The notes under the pieces: generated by a model | What the model was told of the DNA's origin: nothing | The model's database searches: none | Seen by the model: only the letters and a program-made list of their open reading frames with translations | Source of the DNA: Kiritimatiellaeota bacterium B1221 | GTDB lineage: Bacteria; Verrucomicrobiota; Kiritimatiellia; SS1-B-03-39; UBA6053 | Reading direction: 5' to 3' | Assembly (NCBI GenBank): GCA_029269125.1 | Contig: JARHXX010000014.1 | Span: forward strand, 1-64,000 | DNA length: 64,000 bases | Position numbers and translations under genes: made by a program | Part shown: piece after piece, positions 1 through 8,446 of the stretch | Layout of the letters: each line of letters begins with the position of its first letter | How positions within the stretch are numbered: the first letter of the stretch is position 1

Positions 1-26
1 CTCCGAACGTGGCCAAATCTTAAGAC

Positions 27-1037
27 TCAGGAGGTGGCCACGTCCGGAGATCGCGGCCTGCAATTTGAATCCCCGAACAAAATCCGGTCCATCACCCAGG
101 CGGTATGCAGCGCGGTTTGCCCGGTGGATGCATGGGGGACGCCACGGAAGAGCTGATCCGACATGGCCTGCACATGATATTTCTGCACCGGATCCGGATG
201 GGGAATATGATACACCTCCTCCCGTTCAGGCGTGCGCAAACACACCGGACGATGGGCGAAAACCGAAAAAGTCATACAGCCCTTGTCCCCATGAACCTCC
301 ACCTTGTCCGAATACAGGGCCGATCCAAAGTTCCACGTCCCCATCCCGGTAACCCCTCCTGAGTGGGTCCAGCAGGCCGTAACCGCATCCATGGCGGTAT
401 ACGCCGCTTGCTGATTGAAACCGATTCCTTTCACTTCCGTAAACTCCCCCAACAAAAACCCAAACAAATCCAGGCCGTGGCTGGCCAAATCGTCAAACAA
501 CCCACCCGGCGCAATCTTTTTATCGTAGCGCCAATCATAGGCCGCCCCCGTTTTATCCGGACAACAATAGGTCCACTGCAAATGACGAACGGTCCCGATC
601 CGCCCCTCATCCAAAAAGGTTTTCACTTTCAAAAACCGGGGTAAATACCGACGGTAATAGGCCACAAACAACGGAAGATCTTTATCCGCAAACGCTTCAA
701 TAATTTTCTCCCCTTCGGCCAAGGTCGGGGTCAGCGGTTTTTCAATGCAGCATATTTTCCCCGCTTCCGCCACTTGCAATGCATAAGCCATGTGACTGTC
801 AGGCGGAGTGGCAATGTAAATGGCATCAATCTCTGTATCCGCCAAAAGATCTTCCGCCCGATCCGTGGCCATGGGAACACCATGCCGGTCGGCATAATCC
901 TGCGCCTTCGCCAAATCCCGGCGCATCACCGCCACCAACTCAAACCCGTCGGTTTGCCGGTATGCCGGACCACTTTTCCGTTCTGTGACATCCCCACAGC
1001 CAATGATGCCCCACCGAATTTTCTTATTTTTACTCAT
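27..1037 (-). CDS. Gfo/Idh/MocA family oxidoreductase
   Basis: A 336-residue NAD(P)-dependent oxidoreductase of the Gfo/Idh/MocA family, which usually acts on sugars, inositols or sugar acids in the cytoplasm. The N-terminus carries a Rossmann motif (WGIIGCGDV), followed by the family EKP signature (IEKPLTPTLAEG) and the C-terminal alpha/beta domain. I chose the ATG at 1037, not the upstream in-frame codon at 1067, because an AGAGG-like ribosome site lies a few bases upstream and the protein then begins MSKNKKIRWG. It is transcribed divergently from rpoN across about 170 bases. The substrate cannot be told from sequence. Confidence 0.9.
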   Translation of the reverse strand: MSKNKKIRWGIIGCGDVTERKSGPAYRQTDGFELVAVMRRDLAKAQDYADRHGVPMATDRAEDLLADTEIDAIYIATPPDSHMAYALQVAEAGKICCIEKPLTPTLAEGEKIIEAFADKDLPLFVAYYRRYLPRFLKVKTFLDEGRIGTVRHLQWTYCCPDKTGAAYDWRYDKKIAPGGLFDDLASHGLDLFGFLLGEFTEVKGIGFNQQAAYTAMDAVTACWTHSGGVTGMGTWNFGSALYSDKVEVHGDKGCMTFSVFAHRPVCLRTPEREEVYHIPHPDPVQKYHVQAMSDQLFRGVPHASTGQTALHTAWVMDRILFGDSNCRPRSPDVATS

Positions 1038-1166
1038 GACTTTACCTCTGCGGTCCCTGGATTGCAAAATTATGCCCTATCCAAGTTGAATTCAGGGAAA
1101 GATGAAAGAAAAAAGAGAACACAGGAAGACCTGTACTGACACTTGCAAAGCCTGAAAAACATGATA

Positions 1167-1182
1167 GGGCATAGAACTTGCT
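1167..1182 (+). promoter_or_regulatory. Candidate sigma-54 (-24/-12) promoter of rpoN
   Basis: The interval holds GG at 1168-1169 and GC at 1180-1181, exactly ten bases apart, with a full TTGCT -12 box and GGCA in the -24 box. This matches the sigma-54 pattern GG-N10-GC. The -24 box departs from TGGCACG at three positions. Transcription would start near 1192, only about 15 bases before the rpoN start. Confidence 0.35.
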
Positions 1183-1206
1183 TAACCTTAACCATGGGCT
1201 TCCCCT

Positions 1207-2637
1207 TTGGACGCATACCTACATCAATCTCAAACCCAATCCCAACAACAGGTCCTGGCCCCGCAAATGCGGCAGTCACTGGAAATTCTGCAAGCCCCCC
1301 TGCAGGAGTTGCAGCAACTGATCGCCCACGAACTGGAGCTAAACCCCACCATCGAAATGGTGGAACCGGAACATGAACGGGTCGAGGTGGAATCCGAATC
1401 CTCCCACGAACTCGACGATGTCAGCGAACGGGAATTTGATGAGGAATACGAGATGCTCGCCCGCCTGGACGAGGACAGTCGGGAATCCTTTCAGCGCAAT
1501 GAAATCATTCAAAAGCCCAGCGCGGATGCCGATGCAAAACACGAATTTCAGATGGAGTCCATCAGCGCTCCCATCACCCTGCAGCAGCATTTGAACGAAC
1601 AACTCACTCTCAGCTCCCTGAACCGTCAGGAACAGCAAATCGGCGAAATGCTTATCGGCAGCCTGGATGACGATGGCTTCCTCAATCTTTCGCTGGAAGA
1701 ACTGGCCGAAAGTATCGGGGTAGACCTGGAAGTAGTGGAAGATGTGCTGGATGAGATCCAGGGATTTGACCCCATGGGCATCGCCAGCCGTGACCTCGAA
1801 GAATGCCTCATGCAGCAACTTTCCCGAACCGGAAAACGCGGCACCCTGGAAGCCAGACTGGTTTCGGGATTTCTGCCGGAACTGGCCCGCCACCGCTACG
1901 CCGAACTCGCACGGAAATTGGGCGTGCCTGAAGAGGACATCCGGGAGGCCGCCCATCATATCAGTTTGCTGGACCCGCGCCCCGGACGTCAATTGGCCTC
2001 GGCCGATGCGGTCTACGTCATCCCTGAAGTGTTCGTGAAAAAAATTAATGGACGCTGGCGGGTGCGCACCAACGACAAAGAACTCCCCCGCATCCGCATC
2101 AGCAAATATTATCGGGATATGATGGAAAACCCCGAAACCAGCAAAGAGGCCCGCCGCTACATCCGGGATAAAGTTCGCGGAGGCAGCTTTCTCATGAAAA
2201 GCATGGGGCAACGCCAGGACACCTTAAAGAAAATTGCCATTGAAGTGGTAAAACATCAGGAAGCCTTTCTCGAAGAAGGGGTCAGCCAACTCAAGCCGCT
2301 CACCATGTCCGAAATCGCGGATAAAATTGAGATGCATGAAACCACGGTCAGCCGTGCGGTAAACAATAAATACATGCAAACCCCGCGCGGCACTTACGAA
2401 CTCAAATATTTCTTTACCCCCGGCTACTCCAGCGCGGGCGGCGGCGAAGCCGTTTCCAATAAATCCATCAAGGAGGCCATCCGGCAACTGGTGGACAACG
2501 AGCCCTCTTCCAAACCTCTCTCTGATCAGGCCATCGTCAAAGCCCTCAGCGAACAAGGCTTCAAGGTCGCCCGCCGCACCATCACCAAATACCGTGACGA
2601 GCTGCACATTCTGCCCAGCCACCTGAGAAAACAATAA
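1207..2637 (+). CDS. rpoN: RNA polymerase sigma-54 factor RpoN
   Basis: A 476-residue sigma-54 factor that directs RNA polymerase to -24/-12 promoters, which need an AAA+ activator. Visible are the glutamine-rich activator-interacting region I (QTQSQQQVLAPQMRQSLEIL), an acidic region II, the core-binding domain, the HTH (MSEIADKIEMHETTVSRAVNNKY) and the C-terminal RpoN box ARRTITKYRDEL. The only in-frame start before the family N-terminus is TTG at 1207, as an in-frame stop lies at 1189-1191, and no clear Shine-Dalgarno site is seen. An ATG at 1194 is in another frame; a one-base indel in the C/T run at 1202-1208 would join it to the protein. The gene converges on the outer-membrane-like gene at 2748. 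Confidence 0.95.
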   Translation: MDAYLHQSQTQSQQQVLAPQMRQSLEILQAPLQELQQLIAHELELNPTIEMVEPEHERVEVESESSHELDDVSEREFDEEYEMLARLDEDSRESFQRNEIIQKPSADADAKHEFQMESISAPITLQQHLNEQLTLSSLNRQEQQIGEMLIGSLDDDGFLNLSLEELAESIGVDLEVVEDVLDEIQGFDPMGIASRDLEECLMQQLSRTGKRGTLEARLVSGFLPELARHRYAELARKLGVPEEDIREAAHHISLLDPRPGRQLASADAVYVIPEVFVKKINGRWRVRTNDKELPRIRISKYYRDMMENPETSKEARRYIRDKVRGGSFLMKSMGQRQDTLKKIAIEVVKHQEAFLEEGVSQLKPLTMSEIADKIEMHETTVSRAVNNKYMQTPRGTYELKYFFTPGYSSAGGGEAVSNKSIKEAIRQLVDNEPSSKPLSDQAIVKALSEQGFKVARRTITKYRDELHILPSHLRKQ

Positions 2638-2673
2638 GGGAGCCCACCGCAGCCCGCAGCCTCAACTCCCTCC

Positions 2674-2703
2674 GGACCGACTGCGTCCCGCAGTCTCAAA
2701 TCT
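2674..2703. repeat. Intergenic palindromic repeat, TCC-loop family
   Basis: GACTGCG (2679-2685), loop TCC, CGCAGTC (2689-2695) forms a perfect 7-bp stem between convergent genes. The flanks (GGACC before it, then a C and CAAA) match the two copies at 44746-44837, so this is one member of a dispersed repeat. It could also serve as a weak bidirectional terminator, but no T-run follows. Confidence 0.6.
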
Positions 2704-2747
2704 CCTCTCAACAGCCCACTCCAAATCCGCCGGCCCAGCCCGGCAAC

Positions 2748-3479
2748 TTAAAAGCTGTACCCCACCTGCAAAGCTGCCGAGGTCAACCAGGCGAAAGTAT
2801 AAACGGTATCATTGTCCGCCCCCCCTTCGATACTGCGCAGGCCCGCGGCCCCAAACCAGTCCCCCTCCCCCTGCCACTTCAGCATCAGACCCAAGTCAAA
2901 TGCCCGGCCTTGCGGAGCGGCCGCCCCAATAAGATCAAACACCAGCGAAAAGTCTTCGGACAAAGTGCGGCGGGCATAAAAGTTGAGTAACGGCACCACC
3001 CCCAGATCGGTTTCCGTTTCGGTGACTCCGTTTTGGGACAGTTCAATTTTGGCATCCCGAACCAACAGAGTCGCACCCGCCCCCAATTCCCATTTGGCAT
3101 CGTCCCGCCAGACATAACGGTAGCCTAAACGGTAGGTGTTAAATTCATATTCCGACTTGGTGGGAGTATCGGCGGAAAAGAATGTTGACCGAAACAGCAC
3201 CTCCTTATCCAAAGTCCCCGTACCTTCCGTCGCGATAGGCGCCAGGGTTAAACGAAGGTGATGCTTTTCTTTGATCCGAGTGTCCACCATGATTCGCGCG
3301 GCAAAATCAGGCCCGTCCCCGGTCAAATCCAAGAGGTTAAATTTTGTGCCCTCATCCCCGGGCACCGCCACATCGTTTCGGGAAAACCAAACGGGTCCTC
3401 CCTCCAACGTGACCTGCCAGGGCTGGTCCGCAACTAAGGTTGAAAGGGAGGCGAAAACAATGAGAACCCATTTTTGCAT
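2748..3479 (-). CDS. Predicted outer-membrane beta-barrel protein
   Basis: A 243-residue exported protein of unknown function. Residues 1-18 look like a signal peptide (MQKWVLIVFASLSTLVA). The rest is rich in alternating polar and aromatic residues and ends in a short strand closing with phenylalanine (QVGYSF), as in small outer-membrane barrels recognised by BamA. Segments such as YEFNTYRLGYRYVW and FSLVFDLIGA are typical of barrel strands. No family was recognised. It converges on rpoN and shares no evident operon. Confidence 0.6.
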   Translation of the reverse strand: MQKWVLIVFASLSTLVADQPWQVTLEGGPVWFSRNDVAVPGDEGTKFNLLDLTGDGPDFAARIMVDTRIKEKHHLRLTLAPIATEGTGTLDKEVLFRSTFFSADTPTKSEYEFNTYRLGYRYVWRDDAKWELGAGATLLVRDAKIELSQNGVTETETDLGVVPLLNFYARRTLSEDFSLVFDLIGAAAPQGRAFDLGLMLKWQGEGDWFGAAGLRSIEGGADNDTVYTFAWLTSAALQVGYSF

Positions 3480-3565
3480 AATCCGAATTCTAAATGAAGC
3501 TTTTGAAATGAACCATAAAAATCATGAACAGAATTCCACCGCCACCCTCAATACGGGTCCGCGAA

Positions 3566-4210
3566 TTATTTCGCAGAAATATACTGGCCCAATGCTTCGC
3601 GGTTGTGCTGACGGATAATCGTTTCCACCGCCGGCAAATCCTTCTCCGCCAGCGCCTGCAGAAATTGACGGTGCTGCCGATTGGCGCGTTTCAAATCCTC
3701 CCCCTTGCGGTCCGCAAATCGAAGGCGTCGCAAACGCTCCCAATCTTCTCCCACCCGAATCATCAACTCTTCCATTCGGGAAAGCCCGGCCAGCCGGGGC
3801 AGAGATTGATGAAATTGCCGGTTTAACGTCAACCAATGCTCCGCATGGGAGGTGGCTTCCATTTCATCCGCAATTTCTGAGAGTTTTTGCAGGGATGCCT
3901 TGCTCAATTTCCCCATCCCCTGTCGGCAGCTTGCACATTCCAACGCCTCCAGGAGCGCAAAAATTTCCTCGATCGCCGATTCGGGAATATCAGTGACCAC
4001 CGCGCCGGCGTGAGGTTTAATCTCCACCAACCCCTCTTTTTCCAATTGACTCAGCGCCTCCCGAACCGGAATCGCACTCACTTCCAAATCAGCGGCGAAT
4101 TTATCAATCACCAACCGGGTGCCCGGCCGAAGATCCCCATTCATAATGCCCTTGCGGATATTTTGATAGGCGGCCTGCTGTTTGGTTAATATTTTTTGTC
4201 TCGAGCTCAT
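3566..4210 (-). CDS. GntR-family regulator, FadR/FCD subfamily
   Basis: A 214-residue regulator with an N-terminal winged HTH (residues 12-75, including VSAIPVREALSQLEKEGLV) and a helical FCD ligand-binding domain. Residues of the FCD metal pocket are visible (LNRQFHQSL and, near the end, IIRQHNREAL). Such regulators usually sense small acids or sugar acids and repress a neighbouring catabolic operon. I chose ATG 4210; a GTG at 4225 is an alternative five codons upstream. It is divergent from the dehydrogenase at 4264, and the interval carries a 12-bp palindrome at 4244-4255 that is the likely operator (inference). Confidence 0.9.
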   Translation of the reverse strand: MSSRQKILTKQQAAYQNIRKGIMNGDLRPGTRLVIDKFAADLEVSAIPVREALSQLEKEGLVEIKPHAGAVVTDIPESAIEEIFALLEALECASCRQGMGKLSKASLQKLSEIADEMEATSHAEHWLTLNRQFHQSLPRLAGLSRMEELMIRVGEDWERLRRLRFADRKGEDLKRANRQHRQFLQALAEKDLPAVETIIRQHNREALGQYISAK

Positions 4211-4227
4211 TCTTTTATTATCCACAC

Positions 4228-4255
4228 TTGACAGCGAATTGCAATCATATATGAT
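4228..4255 (+). promoter_or_regulatory. Promoter with overlapping palindromic operator
   Basis: TTGACA (4228-4233), a 16-base spacer and TATGAT (4250-4255) make a near-consensus sigma-70 promoter. The perfect palindrome ATCATATATGAT (4244-4255) covers the -10 box, fitting repression by the divergent FadR-type regulator. The expected transcription start, about 4262, falls directly at the ATG at 4264, so the mRNA would be leaderless or nearly so. Confidence 0.65.
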
Positions 4256-4263
4256 ATACGATT

Positions 4264-5430
4264 ATGGAAACAAAAACTATCGGCATTATCATGAACGGCG
4301 TCACTGGACGCATGGGAACCAATCAACACTTGATCCGTTCCATCCTCGCAATCATCAAACAGGGCGGCATCCGCGTAAGCGATGACCTGACTCTGATGCC
4401 CCGTCCCCTGCTGACCGGGCGCAACCCCAACAAACTGAAAAATCTTTCGGATCGTCTCTCTGACGAGCAGACCGGAAAGCTGGAATGGTCCACCGACGTG
4501 GACGCCGCACTGGCAGATCCCTCCTACGAAATCTTTTTCGATGCCTCCGGCACCCTGCAACGTGCAGGCTTTGTAGAAAAAGCCGTGAAAGCCGGCAAGG
4601 CCATTTACTGCGAAAAACCCACTGCGGTTGAAACCTCTGAAGCCCTGCGCCTCGCCAAACTGGTGGAGGATGCCGGACTGAAAAACGGTGTGGTACAGGA
4701 CAAACTCTGGCTCCCCGGCTTCCGCAAACTGCAGATGCTGAAAGACCAGGGCTTCTTCGGCGAAATCCTCTCCGTCCGCGGTGAATTCGGATACTGGGTA
4801 TTCGAAGGTCACGTTCCCGATCAACCTGCCCAGCGTCCTTCCTGGAATTACCGCAAAGAAGATGGCGGTGGCATGATGGTCGACATGCTTTGCCATTGGC
4901 GCTACTTGATCGACAATCTGTTCGGCGAAGTAAAAGCCGTCTCTTCCACCGGTGCCATTCACATTCCGGAGCGGGTGGACGAAAATGGAAACCCCTACAA
5001 ATGTACCGCCGACGACAGCGCTTACTCCACCTTCGAACTGAAAAACGGTATCCTCTGCCACTTCAACAGCTCATGGAACGTTCGCGTCCGCCGTGATGAC
5101 CTGCTGACCGTTCAGGTCGACGGCACCAAAGGAACTGCAGTTGCAGGATTGCGCGGATGTAAAGTCCAGCATGTCAGTGCCACCCCGAAACCCGTTTGGA
5201 ATCCGGATGTGGACAATCCCATCGATTTCTACGAAGGCTGGACCGAAGTGCCCGACGCCTGCGAATACGACAACGCCTTCAAAATTCAGTGGGAACTCTT
5301 CCTTCGCCACGTGGCTTTGGATGAACCTTTCCGTTGGAGTCTCCGCGAAGGCGCCAAAGGGGTTCAGTTGGCGGAAGCCGGCCTGAAATCCTGGGAAGAA
5401 CGCCGTTGGATCGAGCTGGAAGACCTGTAA
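4264..5430 (+). CDS. Gfo/Idh/MocA family oxidoreductase
   Basis: A 388-residue putative NAD(P)-dependent sugar dehydrogenase. It opens with IGIIMNGVTGRMG, a Rossmann-type nucleotide loop that resembles DapB as well as this family, and has the diagnostic CEKP motif (YCEKPTAVETSE). It also shows RKEDGGGMMVDMLCHW, which places a histidine in the likely active site. ATG 4264 is needed to keep the first beta strand; no Shine-Dalgarno site precedes it. It is the first gene of an operon with an isomerase (5539) and a 2-hydroxyacid dehydrogenase (6378), which suggests sugar or sugar-acid catabolism under the divergent GntR regulator. The substrate is unknown. Confidence 0.88.
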   Translation: METKTIGIIMNGVTGRMGTNQHLIRSILAIIKQGGIRVSDDLTLMPRPLLTGRNPNKLKNLSDRLSDEQTGKLEWSTDVDAALADPSYEIFFDASGTLQRAGFVEKAVKAGKAIYCEKPTAVETSEALRLAKLVEDAGLKNGVVQDKLWLPGFRKLQMLKDQGFFGEILSVRGEFGYWVFEGHVPDQPAQRPSWNYRKEDGGGMMVDMLCHWRYLIDNLFGEVKAVSSTGAIHIPERVDENGNPYKCTADDSAYSTFELKNGILCHFNSSWNVRVRRDDLLTVQVDGTKGTAVAGLRGCKVQHVSATPKPVWNPDVDNPIDFYEGWTEVPDACEYDNAFKIQWELFLRHVALDEPFRWSLREGAKGVQLAEAGLKSWEERRWIELEDL

Positions 5431-5446
5431 TCCACACACCCCACCC

Positions 5447-5507
5447 GATTTCCACGCACACCGTGCGTGGAAATCAGGAACTCGTCACCCACGCACTCCG
5501 TGCGTGG
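5447..5507. repeat. Two intergenic palindromes with near-identical arms
   Basis: GATTTCCACGCAC (5447-5459), loop ACC and its perfect complement (5463-5475) form a 13-bp hairpin. A second hairpin follows, CCACGCAC (5489-5496), loop TCC, GTGCGTGG (5500-5507). Both share CCGTGCGTGGAAAT on the right side. They sit between two co-directional operon genes and could set an mRNA processing or stability boundary (inference). Confidence 0.75.
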
Positions 5508-5538
5508 AAATAACCCGGAACCAAAAGTAAAGAAGATC

Positions 5539-6366
5539 ATGTCAGACCGAAACAGAATGGGAATCCACACGGCCACCGTAAAACCCTGGTCCCTACAAGA
5601 AGCCTGTACTGCATTTGCCGCAAAAAATGTCCCCGCCATTACCCTTTGGCGGGATGCGGTGGAAGCCGCCGGTATTGAAAATGCCCGCAAAATCGTGGAT
5701 GACTCCGGTCTCCGGGTGACCAGCCTCTGTCGCGGAGGATTCTTCCCTGCAGCAGACGTCACCGGTCAACAAAAGGCCATCGACGAAAATAAACAGATCG
5801 TCGATGAGGCGGCCGCCCTCGGCGCACCCGCCGTGGTTTTGGTTTGTGGCGCCCTTCCCACGCTCTCGCTTGAAGAGTCCCGCAAACAAATTCAGGACGG
5901 GATCGCCGCCGTCCTCCCGCACGCCCGGGCGGCAGGAGTCAAACTTTCGATTGAACCTTTACACCCCATTTACGCGGCCGATCGTTCAGCCGTCAACACC
6001 ATGGCCCAAGCGCGGCGGATGTGTGAACAGCTCAATGACACCGGTAAAAATGACGTCGGGATCGCTCTGGATGTATATCACGTCTGGTTTGACGACTCTC
6101 TCGAAAGCGAAATCATGCTGAGTGCGGAAAAAGACTGGTTACACGCCTTTCATATTTGCGATTGGAAAGCCGAACAATCCGACCCCTTGCAGGACCGCGG
6201 TCTCATGGGTGAAGGGGTTATCGACATCAAACGCATCCGCAAATGGATGGATGCCGCCAATTATCAGGGTGATATTGAAGTTGAAGTCTTCTCTACCCAT
6301 CATTGGGCCCGCGATCAGCACGAATACTTGGAAGACATTCTTGCGGCCTACGACAACTGCATGTAA
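5539..6366 (+). CDS. Sugar phosphate isomerase/epimerase-type TIM barrel
   Basis: A 275-residue protein of the xylose isomerase-like TIM-barrel family (AP_endonuc_2). Visible are the metal-binding carboxylates typical of the fold: LSIEPLHPIYAADRS with a glutamate, GIALDVYHVW with aspartate and histidine, HICDW, and IEVEVFSTHHW near the end. These enzymes act on sugars, inosose or hydroxypyruvate. I chose ATG 5539 because the residues before it lie in the palindromic intergenic DNA. It is the second gene of the operon begun at 4264; the next gene follows after 11 bases. Confidence 0.88.
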   Translation: MSDRNRMGIHTATVKPWSLQEACTAFAAKNVPAITLWRDAVEAAGIENARKIVDDSGLRVTSLCRGGFFPAADVTGQQKAIDENKQIVDEAAALGAPAVVLVCGALPTLSLEESRKQIQDGIAAVLPHARAAGVKLSIEPLHPIYAADRSAVNTMAQARRMCEQLNDTGKNDVGIALDVYHVWFDDSLESEIMLSAEKDWLHAFHICDWKAEQSDPLQDRGLMGEGVIDIKRIRKWMDAANYQGDIEVEVFSTHHWARDQHEYLEDILAAYDNCM

Positions 6367-6377
6367 GTGCAAGTTCT

Positions 6378-7373
6378 ATGAAAAAAGCGGCCATCATTCT
6401 TGCTGAAGGAAATCAGCAAAAAATTTATCCTGCCTCGGTGCGTCATAAAATGTCGGCCGTTTGTGAGGTGGTGGCGGAAGGAACCCCTCAGGATCTCGTC
6501 CGTTTACGAGACACCCTCAAGGATGTGGAAATTCTGTTCAGCGGATGGGGGCCGCCCCGCATGGATGAAGAGACCCTGGACTTCTTTCCCCGGTTAAAGC
6601 TGGTCCTGTACGGAGCCGGCAGCTTAAAGTCCATGATGTGTGATTATTTCTGGACCCGGGATATTCCGGTTTGCTCCGCGTGGATCGCCAACGCCGTGCC
6701 GGTGGCGGAATTTACTTTCGCTCAAATCATCCTCTCCCTCAAACAAGTGCAACAATTGCCGGGTCTGATGAGAGAAGCCAAAGCTAAAGCCACCCCGCCC
6801 CATTTTGAAAATGGCGGTGCATATGGCACCACGGTTTCCTTAATTTCTCTGGGCGTGATCGGCCGGAAAGTTGCCAGACTTTTACAAAACCTGGATGTGG
6901 AAGTTTTGGCCTACGACCCCTTTTGCTCCCAGGAGGCCGCCACGGAGCTGGGCGTCAAATTGGTTTCACTGGAAGAAGCCTTTTCACAAGCGCGGGTGGT
7001 CTCCCTGCACACTCCCTGGCTCAAAGAAACCGAAGGCATGATCACCGGGGATTTACTGGCATCCATTCCGCCGGGCGGCACCTTCATCAATACCGCCAGA
7101 GGCGCGGTGGTGAACGAAGCTGAAATGATCCGGGTACTGGAAAAACGACCGGATCTGAGTGCGCTTCTCGACGTCACCTATCCCGAACCTCCGGTGAAAG
7201 ACTCCCCCTTCTACACCCTGCCTAACGTTTTTCTCACCCCTCACATCGCCGGCTCAATTTTCGGAGAATGCGGACGTATGGGGGAATACATGGTCGACGA
7301 GTGCCGCCGTTGGATTTCCGGCGAAAAACTCATCTATCAGGTCAGCAAAAGCGCCTTTGAAAAAATGGCCTGA
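6378..7373 (+). CDS. D-2-hydroxyacid dehydrogenase
   Basis: A 331-residue NAD-dependent D-isomer-specific 2-hydroxyacid dehydrogenase (phosphoglycerate or glyoxylate/hydroxypyruvate reductase type). The central NAD domain has LGVIGRKVARLL and the following YDP acidic end. The catalytic arginine is in NTARG, the glutamate in DVTYPEPP and the histidine in LTPHIAGS. It starts at ATG 6378, 11 bases after the isomerase stop. Together with the oxidoreductase and isomerase it fits a route that reduces or oxidises a 2-keto or hydroxy acid derived from a sugar (inference). Confidence 0.9.
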   Translation: MKKAAIILAEGNQQKIYPASVRHKMSAVCEVVAEGTPQDLVRLRDTLKDVEILFSGWGPPRMDEETLDFFPRLKLVLYGAGSLKSMMCDYFWTRDIPVCSAWIANAVPVAEFTFAQIILSLKQVQQLPGLMREAKAKATPPHFENGGAYGTTVSLISLGVIGRKVARLLQNLDVEVLAYDPFCSQEAATELGVKLVSLEEAFSQARVVSLHTPWLKETEGMITGDLLASIPPGGTFINTARGAVVNEAEMIRVLEKRPDLSALLDVTYPEPPVKDSPFYTLPNVFLTPHIAGSIFGECGRMGEYMVDECRRWISGEKLIYQVSKSAFEKMA

Positions 7374-7375
7374 CC

Positions 7376-7403
7376 GGAGGGGCCGTGCATTCAGGCCCCC
7401 TCC
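7376..7403. terminator. Hairpin between convergent genes
   Basis: GGAGGGGCC pairs with GGCCCCCTCC around the loop GTGCATTCA, with one bulged base. It lies directly after the hydroxyacid dehydrogenase stop and before the end of the opposite solute-binding gene. There is no T-run, so a bidirectional terminator or mRNA 3' stem is only probable. Confidence 0.45.
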
Positions 7404-7417
7404 CATAAGCGGAGTTT

Positions 7418-8383
7418 CTACTCCTCAATCAGAAACTTCACCTGCTTATCAGCTAAAGTATTCATCTTTTCCCGTTTGTCTTCCGGGACTTCTTCTATGG
7501 TTTTGTAGAACTTCCCGTCGACCATAAACCAATGGTCCATCTCCGCCTCCGGAATATCCATATTGCCACCGGTGTAATACACCTCTTCAGGGTTCAGCGT
7601 TTGCGCAGGATCCCCAAGCAGCAGCACTTCAGGTTTTCCGTCCCCATCAATATCTTTGATGATACGGTTAATCCCCAAAATTTCATAGTAGCTTCCATCC
7701 ACCATCATTTTTTCAATTTCTGAATTCAATTCTGCGACAATTTTTTTCGCATTCGGCGTGCTTCTTTTCACCGCAAAATGAATATCCCGGGTGATTTGCG
7801 GGATCGTCCCCACTTCCATCATATCTGTAAACCCATGTTTTTGAGCCCGTTTGGCATAGATCATTAATAACTCGCTGATCAAAACATAATCCACATCCCC
7901 ATTCATCAAACTCCGGATATTCGCCGCGTCACTTTTCCCTAATACCACTTCCGCGGGACAGGTCGCCAGCTTTTCCCCGTAGGCATAGCCTTCCACCACC
8001 GCTAACTTTTTTCCGTCCAAAGTTGATAATCCCATGCTGGCGGCATCCGACCCCGGTCTCCCCACCAAAATCAACCGGTTCTCGAAAATGGGGTTGGTGA
8101 AAATCATCACCTCTTCCCGGGAGGGATCGTGCCATAAAGCCGGGCTCAATTGAATTTGGTCATCGGTGAACACCCGGGAGAACTCCCCATGTGGAAGCGG
8201 AATCCGGTCCACATGATAATCCAACCGCTCCAAAGCCATGGTCAACATTTCAACCGCAACCCGGGGACTCCCCCCCTTCCCGGTGAAAGGCGGCCAGTCA
8301 TCAAATCCCATCACCAACCACTCTTCAGCCGAAACAGTCCACAAACCACAAAGCGTCAGCAACAGGAAATAGATTTTTTTCAT
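7418..8383 (-). CDS. Family 3-type solute-binding protein with a calcium-motif tail
   Basis: A 321-residue exported protein. Residues 1-19 are a signal peptide (LLLTLCGLWTVSA). Residues 20-237 match periplasmic family 3 binding proteins: FDDWPPFTG at the start, repeated lobes and a LNSEIEKMMVDGSYYEI end. After that the chain continues for about 85 residues with DIDGDGKPE (244-252), an EF-hand or FG-GAP-like calcium loop, and an acidic lysine-rich tail. No permease lies next to it, so it may be a stand-alone receptor and not part of a transporter (inference). It is the third minus-strand gene after lacI and the glycoside hydrolase, 63 bases downstream. Confidence 0.75.
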   Translation of the reverse strand: MKKIYFLLLTLCGLWTVSAEEWLVMGFDDWPPFTGKGGSPRVAVEMLTMALERLDYHVDRIPLPHGEFSRVFTDDQIQLSPALWHDPSREEVMIFTNPIFENRLILVGRPGSDAASMGLSTLDGKKLAVVEGYAYGEKLATCPAEVVLGKSDAANIRSLMNGDVDYVLISELLMIYAKRAQKHGFTDMMEVGTIPQITRDIHFAVKRSTPNAKKIVAELNSEIEKMMVDGSYYEILGINRIIKDIDGDGKPEVLLLGDPAQTLNPEEVYYTGGNMDIPEAEMDHWFMVDGKFYKTIEEVPEDKREKMNTLADKQVKFLIEE

Positions 8384-8446
8384 ACAATGATCCCAATTAA
8401 ATAGTTAAGACCTATTTATCGCGGTAAAAAGAGTTCCGGTCAAGAC

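Noticed and set aside
1339..2211. Long open frame of 290 codons on the minus strand inside rpoN
   Set aside because: It is the antisense shadow of rpoN, whose domains are all present in the plus frame; no ribosome site or family match.
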